Positions 1-7,074 of a stretch of 12,710 nt of DNA are shown here, one piece after another. The stretch covers positions 102,417-115,126 of the forward strand of contig DKBG01000042.1 of NCBI GenBank assembly GCA_002451155.1. Direction: 5' to 3'. The notes under the pieces were generated by a model. It was not told the origin of the DNA. It did no database searches and saw only the letters and a list, made by a program, of their open reading frames with translations. The translations under genes and the position numbers were made by a program. Every line of letters begins with the position of its first letter. The stretch's first letter is position 1. Source of the stretch: Ignavibacteria bacterium UBA6906. GTDB lineage: Bacteria > Bacteroidota > Ignavibacteria > UBA10030 > UBA6906.

Positions 1-317
1 ACCAGGATCCCGTAGCCGACCTCCCGAAGCCGACGGTGGACCCGGACCAGGGACTCTGCGGCTGGACGAAGCAGGAAAGCCCGCGCTTCCGTGTACACCG
101 GCCGCCCGAGGAAGTTCTTCGCGGACGCATAGCGGATATCAAGCTTCATCGTGGAATCCAGAACAGCCAACTCGACGAGGTCTTCGCGCGCTCGTACCGC
201 ATCGCGAACGAGGGGCGGCTCGCTCTGAGCGGTGCAGGAATTGGCCGCACCCAGAAACAGAACCGCCGCGACGAACCAGAGCGCGGCGGGACATTGTCGT
301 CTGTGGAGTCGACTCAT
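1..317 (-). CDS. ddpX: D-alanyl-D-alanine dipeptidase, VanX/DdpX family (peptidase M15D), C-terminus cut off by window edge
   Basis: Only the first 105 codons are in the window. The protein starts with basic residues, then a hydrophobic stretch (about residues 11-25) ending in ANSC at 25-28. This looks like an export signal; Cys28 could be a lipoprotein cysteine, but the lipobox is not canonical. The mature part has the N-terminal signature of VanX-type dipeptidases: LDIRYASAKNFLGRPVY, an Ala-rich helix, then the GYGILV strand that normally precedes the DGYRP segment. The zinc ligands and catalytic Glu lie beyond the edge, so activity cannot be judged. Family members hydrolyse free D-Ala-D-Ala, for peptidoglycan dipeptide recycling or glycopeptide resistance. 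The ATG overlaps the TGA of the upstream cyclase gene (ATGA), and a GGAG lies 6 bases upstream (324-327), which fixes the start and suggests translational coupling. Confidence 0.85.
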   Translation of the reverse strand, partial: MSRLHRRQCPAALWFVAAVLFLGAANSCTAQSEPPLVRDAVRAREDLVELAVLDSTMKLDIRYASAKNFLGRPVYTEARAFLLRPAAESLVRVHRRLREVGYGIL

Positions 318-3094
318 GGTTGACTCCGTTTTTTCCACCGGGACATCGCAACCTGTACCTGGACCGAGAATTCTCTCGGATCGAGGGGCACAAGGCTCAG
401 GTCTTTGCTGCGGACAGCAGAGTTCCACCAGGGGACGACTGCCCTGAAGAACCTGAACCCCTGTTTCAGGACAACGTGAACTTCCCCGCCGGCTGATCCG
501 AAGCCGAACGAATAGGGTGGAAGAATATTGAAAACAACCTCCGTGAGCCACCGGCGAACCGTCAGGTCAGAGTAGTCGGTGACGCGGCCAAGCGGATCGA
601 TGAGTTTCTGCCAGAATTTGCGGGCGCGGAGGACCGCCGGGGAACGGTACTGCACCGCCGCAATCTCATCAAAATCGATCGTCAGGGTCGTGCCGTCCTT
701 GTAGATCACCCTTACGGAATCTTCCAGCAGATCGTAGAGCTTCGGCCGACCACGAAGGAACGGCACCACGCCGAGGAACCAGAGCGATACCGTGTACCAG
801 AGGAGCATCAGACTGATGGCGGCGCCCACTGCAATGTGCAGGGTGAGATCTCCGGTTTTCGTTTTCCCGAGCCACCGCACGTACTGAAAGATCGGGAGTA
901 TGGGAATCAGCATCGCAATGAGCGGGAGGGAGATGGCCTTCAGCATTCCGACGATGCTCGGCTTTGCACTCGCGGCCTGGTAGAGTTTCCTGACAGCCAC
1001 TTCTTTTCGCTGCAGAAAATCCTTCCCTTCCTCCAATGAGAACATTTGCCCCATCTTGTGGCCCGACCGGCTGAGGTACTCCGCGGCCTTGTCCCACTGC
1101 TCCGCCTTTTCATAATGGAATGCGAGCAATTCGTAGAATTCCATGAGGCGTTCCGGATACAGCTTCTCGATCGCACGGGCAATCGACGCGTGCAGATCCT
1201 TCCTCTTGTTGACGAGGATCGTGTTGTACGCGACCTCCTGGATCAGGAAGTGCTTGAACAGATACTGGAACTCTTTTGCTTCTTCTGCCTGAAGGATGAG
1301 CTCCAGGGACCGAAGCTCATCAAGATCTGGAGAGAGCTGGTGCTCCTGCTCGAGCACATGTTCCAGCAATGGCTTCGAGAATTCACGGCCGATCACCGAC
1401 GCGCCGAACAGGGTCTCCTTGATGCTGTCCTGGAGCCGATCAATGCGCGCCATGATAATACCCTGGATCGTCCCCGGGATGCCGGCCTCGATGTTTTCCG
1501 AAAGAATCTCCAGCTTGCGCCGTCTGACGGAGATTTTTTCCTTATCGATCAGGGTCTTGAGGATTTCCTGGATGAAAAATGGATTTCCCTCCGAGCGGCG
1601 GAGGACGAAGTCCTCAACGCTGGGCGGAATCATATCGACGACAAGGCGGAGCTTCATCAGCTTTGAAGCTTCAGACCGGCTCAGCCTGTTCAGGTCAATC
1701 AATTCGCCTTCCTCCATCAGCGCCTTGACCTGCGTGTATTCTTCACGGAACGTGATCACGAAGAGGGAGAGGACGACAGATGTCGTCCTTGAAAACAGGT
1801 ATTCCAGGAGCTCCTGGGAAAACCGGTCGACCCAGTGCAGATCCTCCAGGACAAAGATGATCGGCCGTCTGGTTGAGAGGGCGCTCAAGAGGGCGCGCAT
1901 CGCCTGGAACACACGCTGCTTGCGGAGGGCCTCCTCCTGCAGGACAATTTCATCGAAGCGGATGGAGAGCATCGTTGCAAGATAGGGCTCATGCTCATCC
2001 AGGTTGAGGGAATGCATCGTCTGGTGAAGCCTGTGCCGTGCCTCTTCCTCGCTGGTGGTCGCGGATATCCGGAGCAGGTTCCGAAGCAGGCTCGTCCAGA
2101 GGTAGTAGGGGGTATTGGTTTCGAAGCTCGAACAGTATCCCTCAAACGTCGCGATACCCCTCTTATAGGCGAGCCGAACGAGTTCCGCCTTGAGCCGGGA
2201 TTTCCCGACCCCCGCCTCTCCACGGATGAACAGCCGGACCTGGCTGCGCCGCAGGGCCTGATCGAGGCTCCGGTTGATGACCTCGAGTTCCTGCTCACGG
2301 CCAACGAACTCTTCCTGCCCGGTTGCCTGGCGTTTCGCCTCCGCTTCATCCTTGATTGATTTGAGTTTGTACACATCGACCGGCTGGGTCTTCCCGCGAA
2401 ACGTGACACTGACGGGCCCCTCGGCCACAGCCAGACTTGAGACGAGTTTGTACGTCTCAGAACTCATATAGATCTCGTCCCGCGGAGCCATTTCGACCAG
2501 GCGGGCGGCGAGGTTCACCGTGTCGCCGATCACCGAATAGTTCATTCGGAGGTCGCTCCCGACGTTACCCGCGATGACCATGCCCGAATGGAGGCCCACA
2601 TGTAGACCGAGGGGTGTCGGAAGGCTGACGGTGATCTGGCGATTAAATCGCTCGATCTGCGCCATCATATCGAGCGCGCAACGGGCTGCCCGCTCCGGAT
2701 CGTTCTCATGCGCGAGCGGAGCGCCGAAAATGGCCATGACGCCGTCCCCGATAAACTTGTCGATGGTCCCCTCATACTTCAGGATTATCGAAACAAGTCC
2801 GCTGAAACAGTCATTGAGAACGGATGAGACGTCTTCCAGGTCAAGCTTTTCCGACAGAGCGGTGAATCCCGTCACATCCGCGAAGAGCACTGTCACTAGT
2901 CGTCGTTCGCTCTCAATCTGCTTCCCGGCTGCGAGAATTCGTTCGGCCAGCTCTTTGGGAATATAGTTGCGTATCAGCGCGAACCCGTCAACGGAGGGCC
3001 GTTGTCCAGCGGTAGGACCCGTAACGGGGGCACCGCAGCTCGGACAGAACCGCGAATTTTCAGGAAGGGCTTGGGAGCAGGATATACACTGCAT
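314..3094 (-). CDS. zinc-ribbon / class III adenylate cyclase / AAA ATPase fusion with two membrane helices and a C-terminal PH-like domain
   Basis: This 926-residue protein is predicted to make cAMP. In order: a zinc ribbon (Cys3, Cys6, Cys17, Cys20); a cyclase domain (about 65-245) with metal Asp73 (FADVTGF) and Asp117 (FIGDG), base-recognising Lys113, and transition-state Asn194 and Arg198 (VNLAAR); an AAA/STAND-like ATPase with Walker A GEAGVGKS (292-299) and Walker B IIFVLED (412-418); a helical region with a TPR-like hairpin (about 650-705); two hydrophobic helices (about 717-738 and 753-778); and a C-terminal domain (785-920) that looks like a bacterial PH-like domain. Ser187 takes the position of the canonical substrate Asp, as in class IIIb (bicarbonate-responsive) cyclases, so ATP is the likelier substrate. 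All catalytic residues are present. Related cyclase-ATPases usually end in a long TPR region, so the membrane-anchored end is unusual. The dipeptidase gene follows with a 4-base overlap. The start is fixed by the zinc-ribbon Cys at residue 3. Confidence 0.9.
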   Translation of the reverse strand: MQCISCSQALPENSRFCPSCGAPVTGPTAGQRPSVDGFALIRNYIPKELAERILAAGKQIESERRLVTVLFADVTGFTALSEKLDLEDVSSVLNDCFSGLVSIILKYEGTIDKFIGDGVMAIFGAPLAHENDPERAARCALDMMAQIERFNRQITVSLPTPLGLHVGLHSGMVIAGNVGSDLRMNYSVIGDTVNLAARLVEMAPRDEIYMSSETYKLVSSLAVAEGPVSVTFRGKTQPVDVYKLKSIKDEAEAKRQATGQEEFVGREQELEVINRSLDQALRRSQVRLFIRGEAGVGKSRLKAELVRLAYKRGIATFEGYCSSFETNTPYYLWTSLLRNLLRISATTSEEEARHRLHQTMHSLNLDEHEPYLATMLSIRFDEIVLQEEALRKQRVFQAMRALLSALSTRRPIIFVLEDLHWVDRFSQELLEYLFSRTTSVVLSLFVITFREEYTQVKALMEEGELIDLNRLSRSEASKLMKLRLVVDMIPPSVEDFVLRRSEGNPFFIQEILKTLIDKEKISVRRRKLEILSENIEAGIPGTIQGIIMARIDRLQDSIKETLFGASVIGREFSKPLLEHVLEQEHQLSPDLDELRSLELILQAEEAKEFQYLFKHFLIQEVAYNTILVNKRKDLHASIARAIEKLYPERLMEFYELLAFHYEKAEQWDKAAEYLSRSGHKMGQMFSLEEGKDFLQRKEVAVRKLYQAASAKPSIVGMLKAISLPLIAMLIPILPIFQYVRWLGKTKTGDLTLHIAVGAAISLMLLWYTVSLWFLGVVPFLRGRPKLYDLLEDSVRVIYKDGTTLTIDFDEIAAVQYRSPAVLRARKFWQKLIDPLGRVTDYSDLTVRRWLTEVVFNILPPYSFGFGSAGGEVHVVLKQGFRFFRAVVPWWNSAVRSKDLSLVPLDPREFSVQVQVAMSRWKKRSQP

Positions 3095-3102
3095 GGTGAC
3101 AC

Positions 3103-3131
3103 AATATATCCGTCAGTGTGATGAGAGTCAA
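3103..3131 (-). promoter_or_regulatory. sigma70-type promoter of the cyclase gene, predicted leaderless
   Basis: On the minus strand: TTGACT (3126-3131), 17-base spacer, TATATT (3103-3108). This is five of six matches at each element with ideal spacing. Only 8 bases separate the -10 from the ATG at 3094, so the predicted start point (about 3096-3094) falls at the start codon. No Shine-Dalgarno sequence is present. Confidence 0.75.
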
Positions 3132-3132
3132 G
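3117..3132. promoter_or_regulatory. CRP-like motif TGTGA-N6-TCAAG overlapping the cyclase promoter
   Basis: TGTGA (3117-3121) and TCAAG (3128-3132) match 8 of 10 positions of the cAMP-CRP consensus TGTGA-N6-TCACA. The site covers part of the spacer and the -35 box, centred near -28.5, where a bound regulator would be expected to repress. Part of the second half is simply the -35 hexamer, so chance is possible. No CRP gene is in the window. Confidence 0.3.
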
Positions 3133-3232
3133 GCGCTGCGTTGCAAGACACTTACCGGATGGACTTCACGTCCTCTCTCAACGGCGGGCAATCAGTTTTG
3201 TAACTCAACCGGAATCCCCATATCTTGAGGAT

Positions 3233-5428
3233 ATGGCACAGGATACTCCCGACACACGAAAGCTCCCGACCGGTCCACGGAAGACACCGCGGCCCGCCAG
3301 AGGGAGAAAGCAACAGCGACGGGCGCGCCCGAGCGGACATTCACCATCACTCGATCCAGCCCTTTACATTAATAGAGAGCTCAGCTGGCTGGAGTTCAAT
3401 CAGCGGGTACTCGATGAGGCCCTTGATCCACGCCATCCCCTGCTCGAGCGGGTGAAATTTCTCTCGATTGTCAGTTCGAATCTCGACGAGTTCTTCATGA
3501 TTCGCGTCGCCGCGATCCAAGAACAGATCCTGGCAGACATCGTAGAGTACACTCCCGACGGGTTGGTGCCGGCCCAGCAGAGCCGTGCCATCACGGAACG
3601 GGTCTCTTTGATGCTCAAGGAGATGAGCAGATGTTTCTGGAACGTTCTCCATCCCCTTCTACGCGAGGCTGGAATTCATCTTCTCAAGATGAGCGACATC
3701 ACACCGGACGACCGTCTCCGGCTCTCCGAGTACTTTGCACAGGAAATGTACCCCGTTCTCACTCCGCTCGCATTTGACCCCGGCCATCCGTTCCCGTATA
3801 TCTCCAACCTCAGCCTGAACCTGGCGGTGGTAGTTACCACATCCCAGGGAACAGAACGATTCGCCCGAGTCAAGGTACCTGACGTACTTCCCCGACTGGT
3901 CCCGATCCCGGGAAGCGAAGAGGGGGTATACCGATTCGTCTGGCTCGAGGATCTCCTCGCGGCTAATCTCGGCATGCTCTTTCCGGGGCTGACGGTGAAG
4001 GAGTCCTACGTCTTCCGTGTCACCCGGAATGCGGACATCGAGATTCAGGAGGACGAAGCGGAGGATCTTATCCGTTCAATTGAGGAGTCCATCCGTCTCC
4101 GTCGATTCGGCTCCGTCGTCCGCGTGGGCGTCGAGGAGACAATGCCCGGCCGCATTCGAGAGATCCTCATTGAAAATCTGGAGGTTTCTCCGGAAGAGGT
4201 TTATCCGGTCCGGCCGCCTCTCGGACTCAGCCATCTCCTCGCCCTCCAGAAACTCCCCCGGCCGGAGCTCAAGGACCCGTCGTTCTCCGGGGCAACCTCG
4301 GGAGCGGAGGAGGAGGGAGAGGACATCTTCGCTGCTATCCGGCGACGAGACATCGTGCTCCACCATCCGTACGACGGCTTCAATCCTGTGGTTCAGTTCA
4401 TTCGCAACGCAGTCTCCGATCCAAACGTCCTGGCTATCAAGCAGACTCTGTACAGGATCGGGAAAGAGTCGCCACTCATTCCACTCCTGGCGAGCGCGGC
4501 AGAGCTCGGAAAACAGGTTGCGGTGCTCGTTGAACTCAAAGCACGCTTTGACGAAGAAAACAATATCGGGTGGGCAAAGCAGCTGGAAAGGGCCGGTGTC
4601 CACGTCGTGTACGGGCTTGTGGGGTTGAAGACTCACGGGAAGATGGCCCTGGTGGTCCGGAAAGAACCGGATGGTCTTCGCCGGTATATCCACCTGGGCA
4701 CGGGCAACTACAACCCCGTGACAGCAAAGATTTATACTGATTTGAGCTTCTTCACCTGCCGCGAGGACATTGCGCAAGACGCGACCGAAGTGTTCAACTT
4801 TCTGACCGGGTATTCCAATCGCAATGAATTTCAGAAGCTCGCAGTCGCTCCCGTGAATCTGCGCGAGCGCCTCACCACACTGATCGACCGGGAGATCGAG
4901 CATGCGCGCCAGGGCCGGGAGGCGCACCTCATCTTCAAAATGAACTCCCTGACCGATGCCCGGATCATTGCGGAGCTGTACCGGGCCTCCCAGGCCGGAG
5001 TCAGGATCGATTGCATCATCCGGGGAATCTGTTGCCTGAGGCCCGGACTGAAGGGGATCAGCGAGAACATCCATGTGCGCAGCATCGTGGGGCGATTCCT
5101 CGAGCACAGCAGGGTGTTCTTCTTCCTGAACGGCGGGGTGCCGGAGCTATACCTGAGCAGCGCAGATTTGATGGGGAGAAACCTCGATCGCCGCGTCGAG
5201 CTCATGTTCCCACTGGAGGACAAGGGGATTGCCGCCGAGGTTCGGGCCGAGGTCCTGGACACGGCATTGGAGGACACAGTTTCCGCCCGCATCCTTCAGT
5301 CAGACGGCCGGTACGTCCGGCTGGTCCCGCAGGACGGAGAGGAACAGCGGGAGAGTCAGCGCATTATCCTCGGCCGCAGAAGCAGCAAAGAACGCCCGTT
5401 GCGCGCCGTTCCCCGCGATAACCCCTGA
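3233..5428 (+). CDS. ppk1: polyphosphate kinase 1
   Basis: PPK1 reversibly transfers the terminal phosphate of ATP to inorganic polyphosphate. The 731-residue product aligns along the family: the N-terminal domain begins at YINRELSWLEFNQRVL (about 45-60). The catalytic residues keep a constant offset of 33 from E. coli numbering: His468 in LKTHGKM (the autophosphorylated His, E. coli His435), His625 in RFLEHSR (His592), Arg408 in TLYRIG (Arg375) and Arg438 in ELKARFDEENN (Arg405). The enzyme therefore looks intact. It carries an extra N-terminal tail of about 42 residues rich in Arg, Lys and Pro, probably disordered. A GAGG (3227-3230) lies only 2 bases before the ATG, which is tight; no other in-frame ATG precedes the conserved core. 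It diverges from the cyclase gene across 138 bases, in which I see no convincing plus-strand promoter. Confidence 0.97.
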   Translation: MAQDTPDTRKLPTGPRKTPRPARGRKQQRRARPSGHSPSLDPALYINRELSWLEFNQRVLDEALDPRHPLLERVKFLSIVSSNLDEFFMIRVAAIQEQILADIVEYTPDGLVPAQQSRAITERVSLMLKEMSRCFWNVLHPLLREAGIHLLKMSDITPDDRLRLSEYFAQEMYPVLTPLAFDPGHPFPYISNLSLNLAVVVTTSQGTERFARVKVPDVLPRLVPIPGSEEGVYRFVWLEDLLAANLGMLFPGLTVKESYVFRVTRNADIEIQEDEAEDLIRSIEESIRLRRFGSVVRVGVEETMPGRIREILIENLEVSPEEVYPVRPPLGLSHLLALQKLPRPELKDPSFSGATSGAEEEGEDIFAAIRRRDIVLHHPYDGFNPVVQFIRNAVSDPNVLAIKQTLYRIGKESPLIPLLASAAELGKQVAVLVELKARFDEENNIGWAKQLERAGVHVVYGLVGLKTHGKMALVVRKEPDGLRRYIHLGTGNYNPVTAKIYTDLSFFTCREDIAQDATEVFNFLTGYSNRNEFQKLAVAPVNLRERLTTLIDREIEHARQGREAHLIFKMNSLTDARIIAELYRASQAGVRIDCIIRGICCLRPGLKGISENIHVRSIVGRFLEHSRVFFFLNGGVPELYLSSADLMGRNLDRRVELMFPLEDKGIAAEVRAEVLDTALEDTVSARILQSDGRYVRLVPQDGEEQRESQRIILGRRSSKERPLRAVPRDNP

Positions 5429-5497
5429 TCTGGAGAGTCGCGAAGGCCCCGGTTTTCGGCATGGCCGTGGGAGGGAGATGACTTCGCACCTGAGGGC

Positions 5498-5526
5498 TTG
5501 TTTTTCTCTGGCTCTCTTCCTACGTT
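5498..5526 (+). promoter_or_regulatory. possible promoter of the citrate synthase gene
   Basis: TTGTTT (5498-5503), 17-base spacer, TACGTT (5521-5526). The -10 is only a half match. The same bases also fit the Bacteroidota-type pattern loosely (TTG, 20 bases, TACGTTTT against TAnnTTTG). It would give a leader of about 145 bases. It is the best candidate in the 249-base gap but not strong. Confidence 0.3.
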
Positions 5527-5563
5527 TTACTACATTTCCTTTGTTCTTCGCAATACCGCCACA

Positions 5564-5621
5564 TCGAGGGAACTACCTCGAGACCTACCGGACCAACGCC
5601 TTCCTTCCCTGTCAGCCAGGG
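5564..5621 (+). other. two short perfect hairpins in the citrate synthase leader
   Basis: TCGAGG (5564-5569) pairs with CCTCGA (5576-5581) around a 6-base loop. CCCTG (5607-5611) pairs with CAGGG (5617-5621) around a 5-base loop. No T-run follows either, so they are not intrinsic terminators. They lie 57-114 bases upstream of the ATG and could be leader structure or operator-like symmetry; no known riboswitch class is recognised. Confidence 0.3.
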
Positions 5622-5677
5622 CAGTCCATACCCTCGAGTGAGTCTCCCGCGTACCAACAACCAGAAGGAGTCTTCAT

Positions 5678-6973
5678 ATGGAGACGAAGAAAGAGACACT
5701 CACCATCACAGACAGCAGAACCGGAAAAGCCTATGAACTGCCGATCGAGAACGAGACGATTCGTGCGACCGATCTCCGTCAGATCAAGGTCAAGCCGGAC
5801 GATTTCGGGATCATGACGTACGATCCTGCCTACATGGCCACCGCGTCATGCAAAAGCACGATCACGTTCATTGACGGGGACAAGGGAATCCTGCTCTACC
5901 GGGGATACCCGATCGAACAGCTCGCGGAAAAGTGTTCATTCATGGAAGTTGCATACCTTCTGCTCAACGATGCACTTCCCACCAAGGCGCAGCTCGATGC
6001 ATGGACATCTCTCATCACCACGCATACCTTCGTCCATGAGAACATGAAGAAGCTGATGGACGGCTTTCACCATGACGCCCATCCCATGGGCATGTTTGTC
6101 AGCGCCCTTGCAGCTCTCTCAACGTTCTACCCGACCGCGAAAAAGATCCACGATCCTGAAGAACGCAAAATGACGTACTACCGGCTGCTTGGAAAGGCTC
6201 CGACCCTAGCAGCGTTTGCCTACCGGCACAGCGTCGGCATGCCGTACGTCCACCCGGACAATGAGCTCTCCTACGCTGGAAATTTCCTTGCGATGATGTA
6301 CAGAGTCGCGGAGCCGAAATTCAAACCCAATCCGATTCTTGAGCACGCGCTGGATGTCCTCTTTATCCTGCACGCCGACCATGAGCAGAACTGCAGCACC
6401 AGCGCTATGAGAAGTGTTGGCAGTTCTCACGTGGACCCCTATTGCGCGGCGGCAGCCGCGGCGGCTGCACTGTATGGCCCCCTCCACGGCGGAGCGAACG
6501 AGGCTGTCCTGAGGATGCTTGATGAAATCGGGTCCAAGGACAAAATCCCGGCGTTCATTAAGGAAGTCAAAGAGGGGAAAGGGCGCCTGATGGGATTTGG
6601 CCACCGCGTCTACAAGAACTATGATCCTCGTGCATCAATCATCAAGCGGCTTGCCGACCAGGTATTCGAAGTGACGGGACGGAATCCGATGCTCGATATC
6701 GCCCTGGAACTTGAGCGGATCGCTCTCCAGGATGAGTACTTCATCAAGCGGAAGCTCTATCCCAACGTCGACTTCTACTCCGGCCTGATCTACCAGGCGA
6801 TGAAATTCCCGGTTGACATGTTCCCTGTCCTCTTCGCTCTTGGCAGGATGTCCGGATGGCTCGCGCAGTGGCAGGAGATGCTTCTGGATTCGGAACAGAA
6901 GATCGCCCGCCCGAGGCAAATCTACCTTGGTGCCGGGAAGCGTGACGTCCCGATGCTGAGCCAACGTTCGTAG
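5678..6973 (+). CDS. gltA: citrate synthase
   Basis: The enzyme condenses acetyl-CoA with oxaloacetate to citrate, the entry step of the TCA cycle, in the cytoplasm. The 431-residue length and layout match the long bacterial (GltA-type) form, including the N-terminal beta-rich segment before TYDPAYMATASC. The catalytic triad is visible: His270 in GPLHGGANEA, His309 in MGFGHRVYKNYDPRA and Asp365 in NVDFYSG (E. coli His264, His305, Asp362). The HEQNCSTSAMRSVGSS segment (235-250) corresponds to the family's NASTST region. A strong AAGGAG (5665-5670) sits 7 bases before the ATG, unlike the poor sites of several neighbours, which suggests high expression. It is monocistronic, with its own leader upstream and a strong terminator downstream. 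A 2-methylcitrate synthase role is possible from sequence alone, but no prp genes are nearby. Confidence 0.95.
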   Translation: METKKETLTITDSRTGKAYELPIENETIRATDLRQIKVKPDDFGIMTYDPAYMATASCKSTITFIDGDKGILLYRGYPIEQLAEKCSFMEVAYLLLNDALPTKAQLDAWTSLITTHTFVHENMKKLMDGFHHDAHPMGMFVSALAALSTFYPTAKKIHDPEERKMTYYRLLGKAPTLAAFAYRHSVGMPYVHPDNELSYAGNFLAMMYRVAEPKFKPNPILEHALDVLFILHADHEQNCSTSAMRSVGSSHVDPYCAAAAAAAALYGPLHGGANEAVLRMLDEIGSKDKIPAFIKEVKEGKGRLMGFGHRVYKNYDPRASIIKRLADQVFEVTGRNPMLDIALELERIALQDEYFIKRKLYPNVDFYSGLIYQAMKFPVDMFPVLFALGRMSGWLAQWQEMLLDSEQKIARPRQIYLGAGKRDVPMLSQRS

Positions 6974-6995
6974 GCCCGCGTCACCGGTACTGCAC

Positions 6996-7050
6996 ACGCG
7001 TGCGTCCCGTCTCGAGGCTTCCTGCCAGAGGGACGGGACGCCGCGTTTTT
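6996..7050 (+). terminator. strong intrinsic terminator after citrate synthase
   Basis: GCGTCCCGTC (7002-7011) pairs perfectly with GACGGGACGC (7032-7041). Beyond one unpaired T at 7001, ACGCG (6996-7000) pairs with CGCGT (7042-7046). Five T follow (7046-7050). It begins 22 bases after the gltA stop codon. Confidence 0.9.
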
Positions 7051-7074
7051 CCCGGACACTGAGATTTCTCACAG

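Noticed and set aside
1046..1985. Two long plus-strand open frames inside the cyclase gene
   Set aside because: Both lie opposite the well-supported ATPase region and give low-complexity translations.
3132..3225. Plus-strand promoter for ppk1
   Set aside because: Best pairing (CTCAAC and TGTAAC around 17 bases) matches the consensus too poorly to report.
4076..5107. Long minus-strand open frame (343 codons) inside ppk1
   Set aside because: It is opposite the conserved PPK1 coding sequence; long antisense frames are common in G+C-rich genes, and its translation shows no family features.
5440..5470. Possible terminator after ppk1
   Set aside because: Only 3-4 base stems (CCG-loop-CGG, GGCC repeats) can form, with no T-run.
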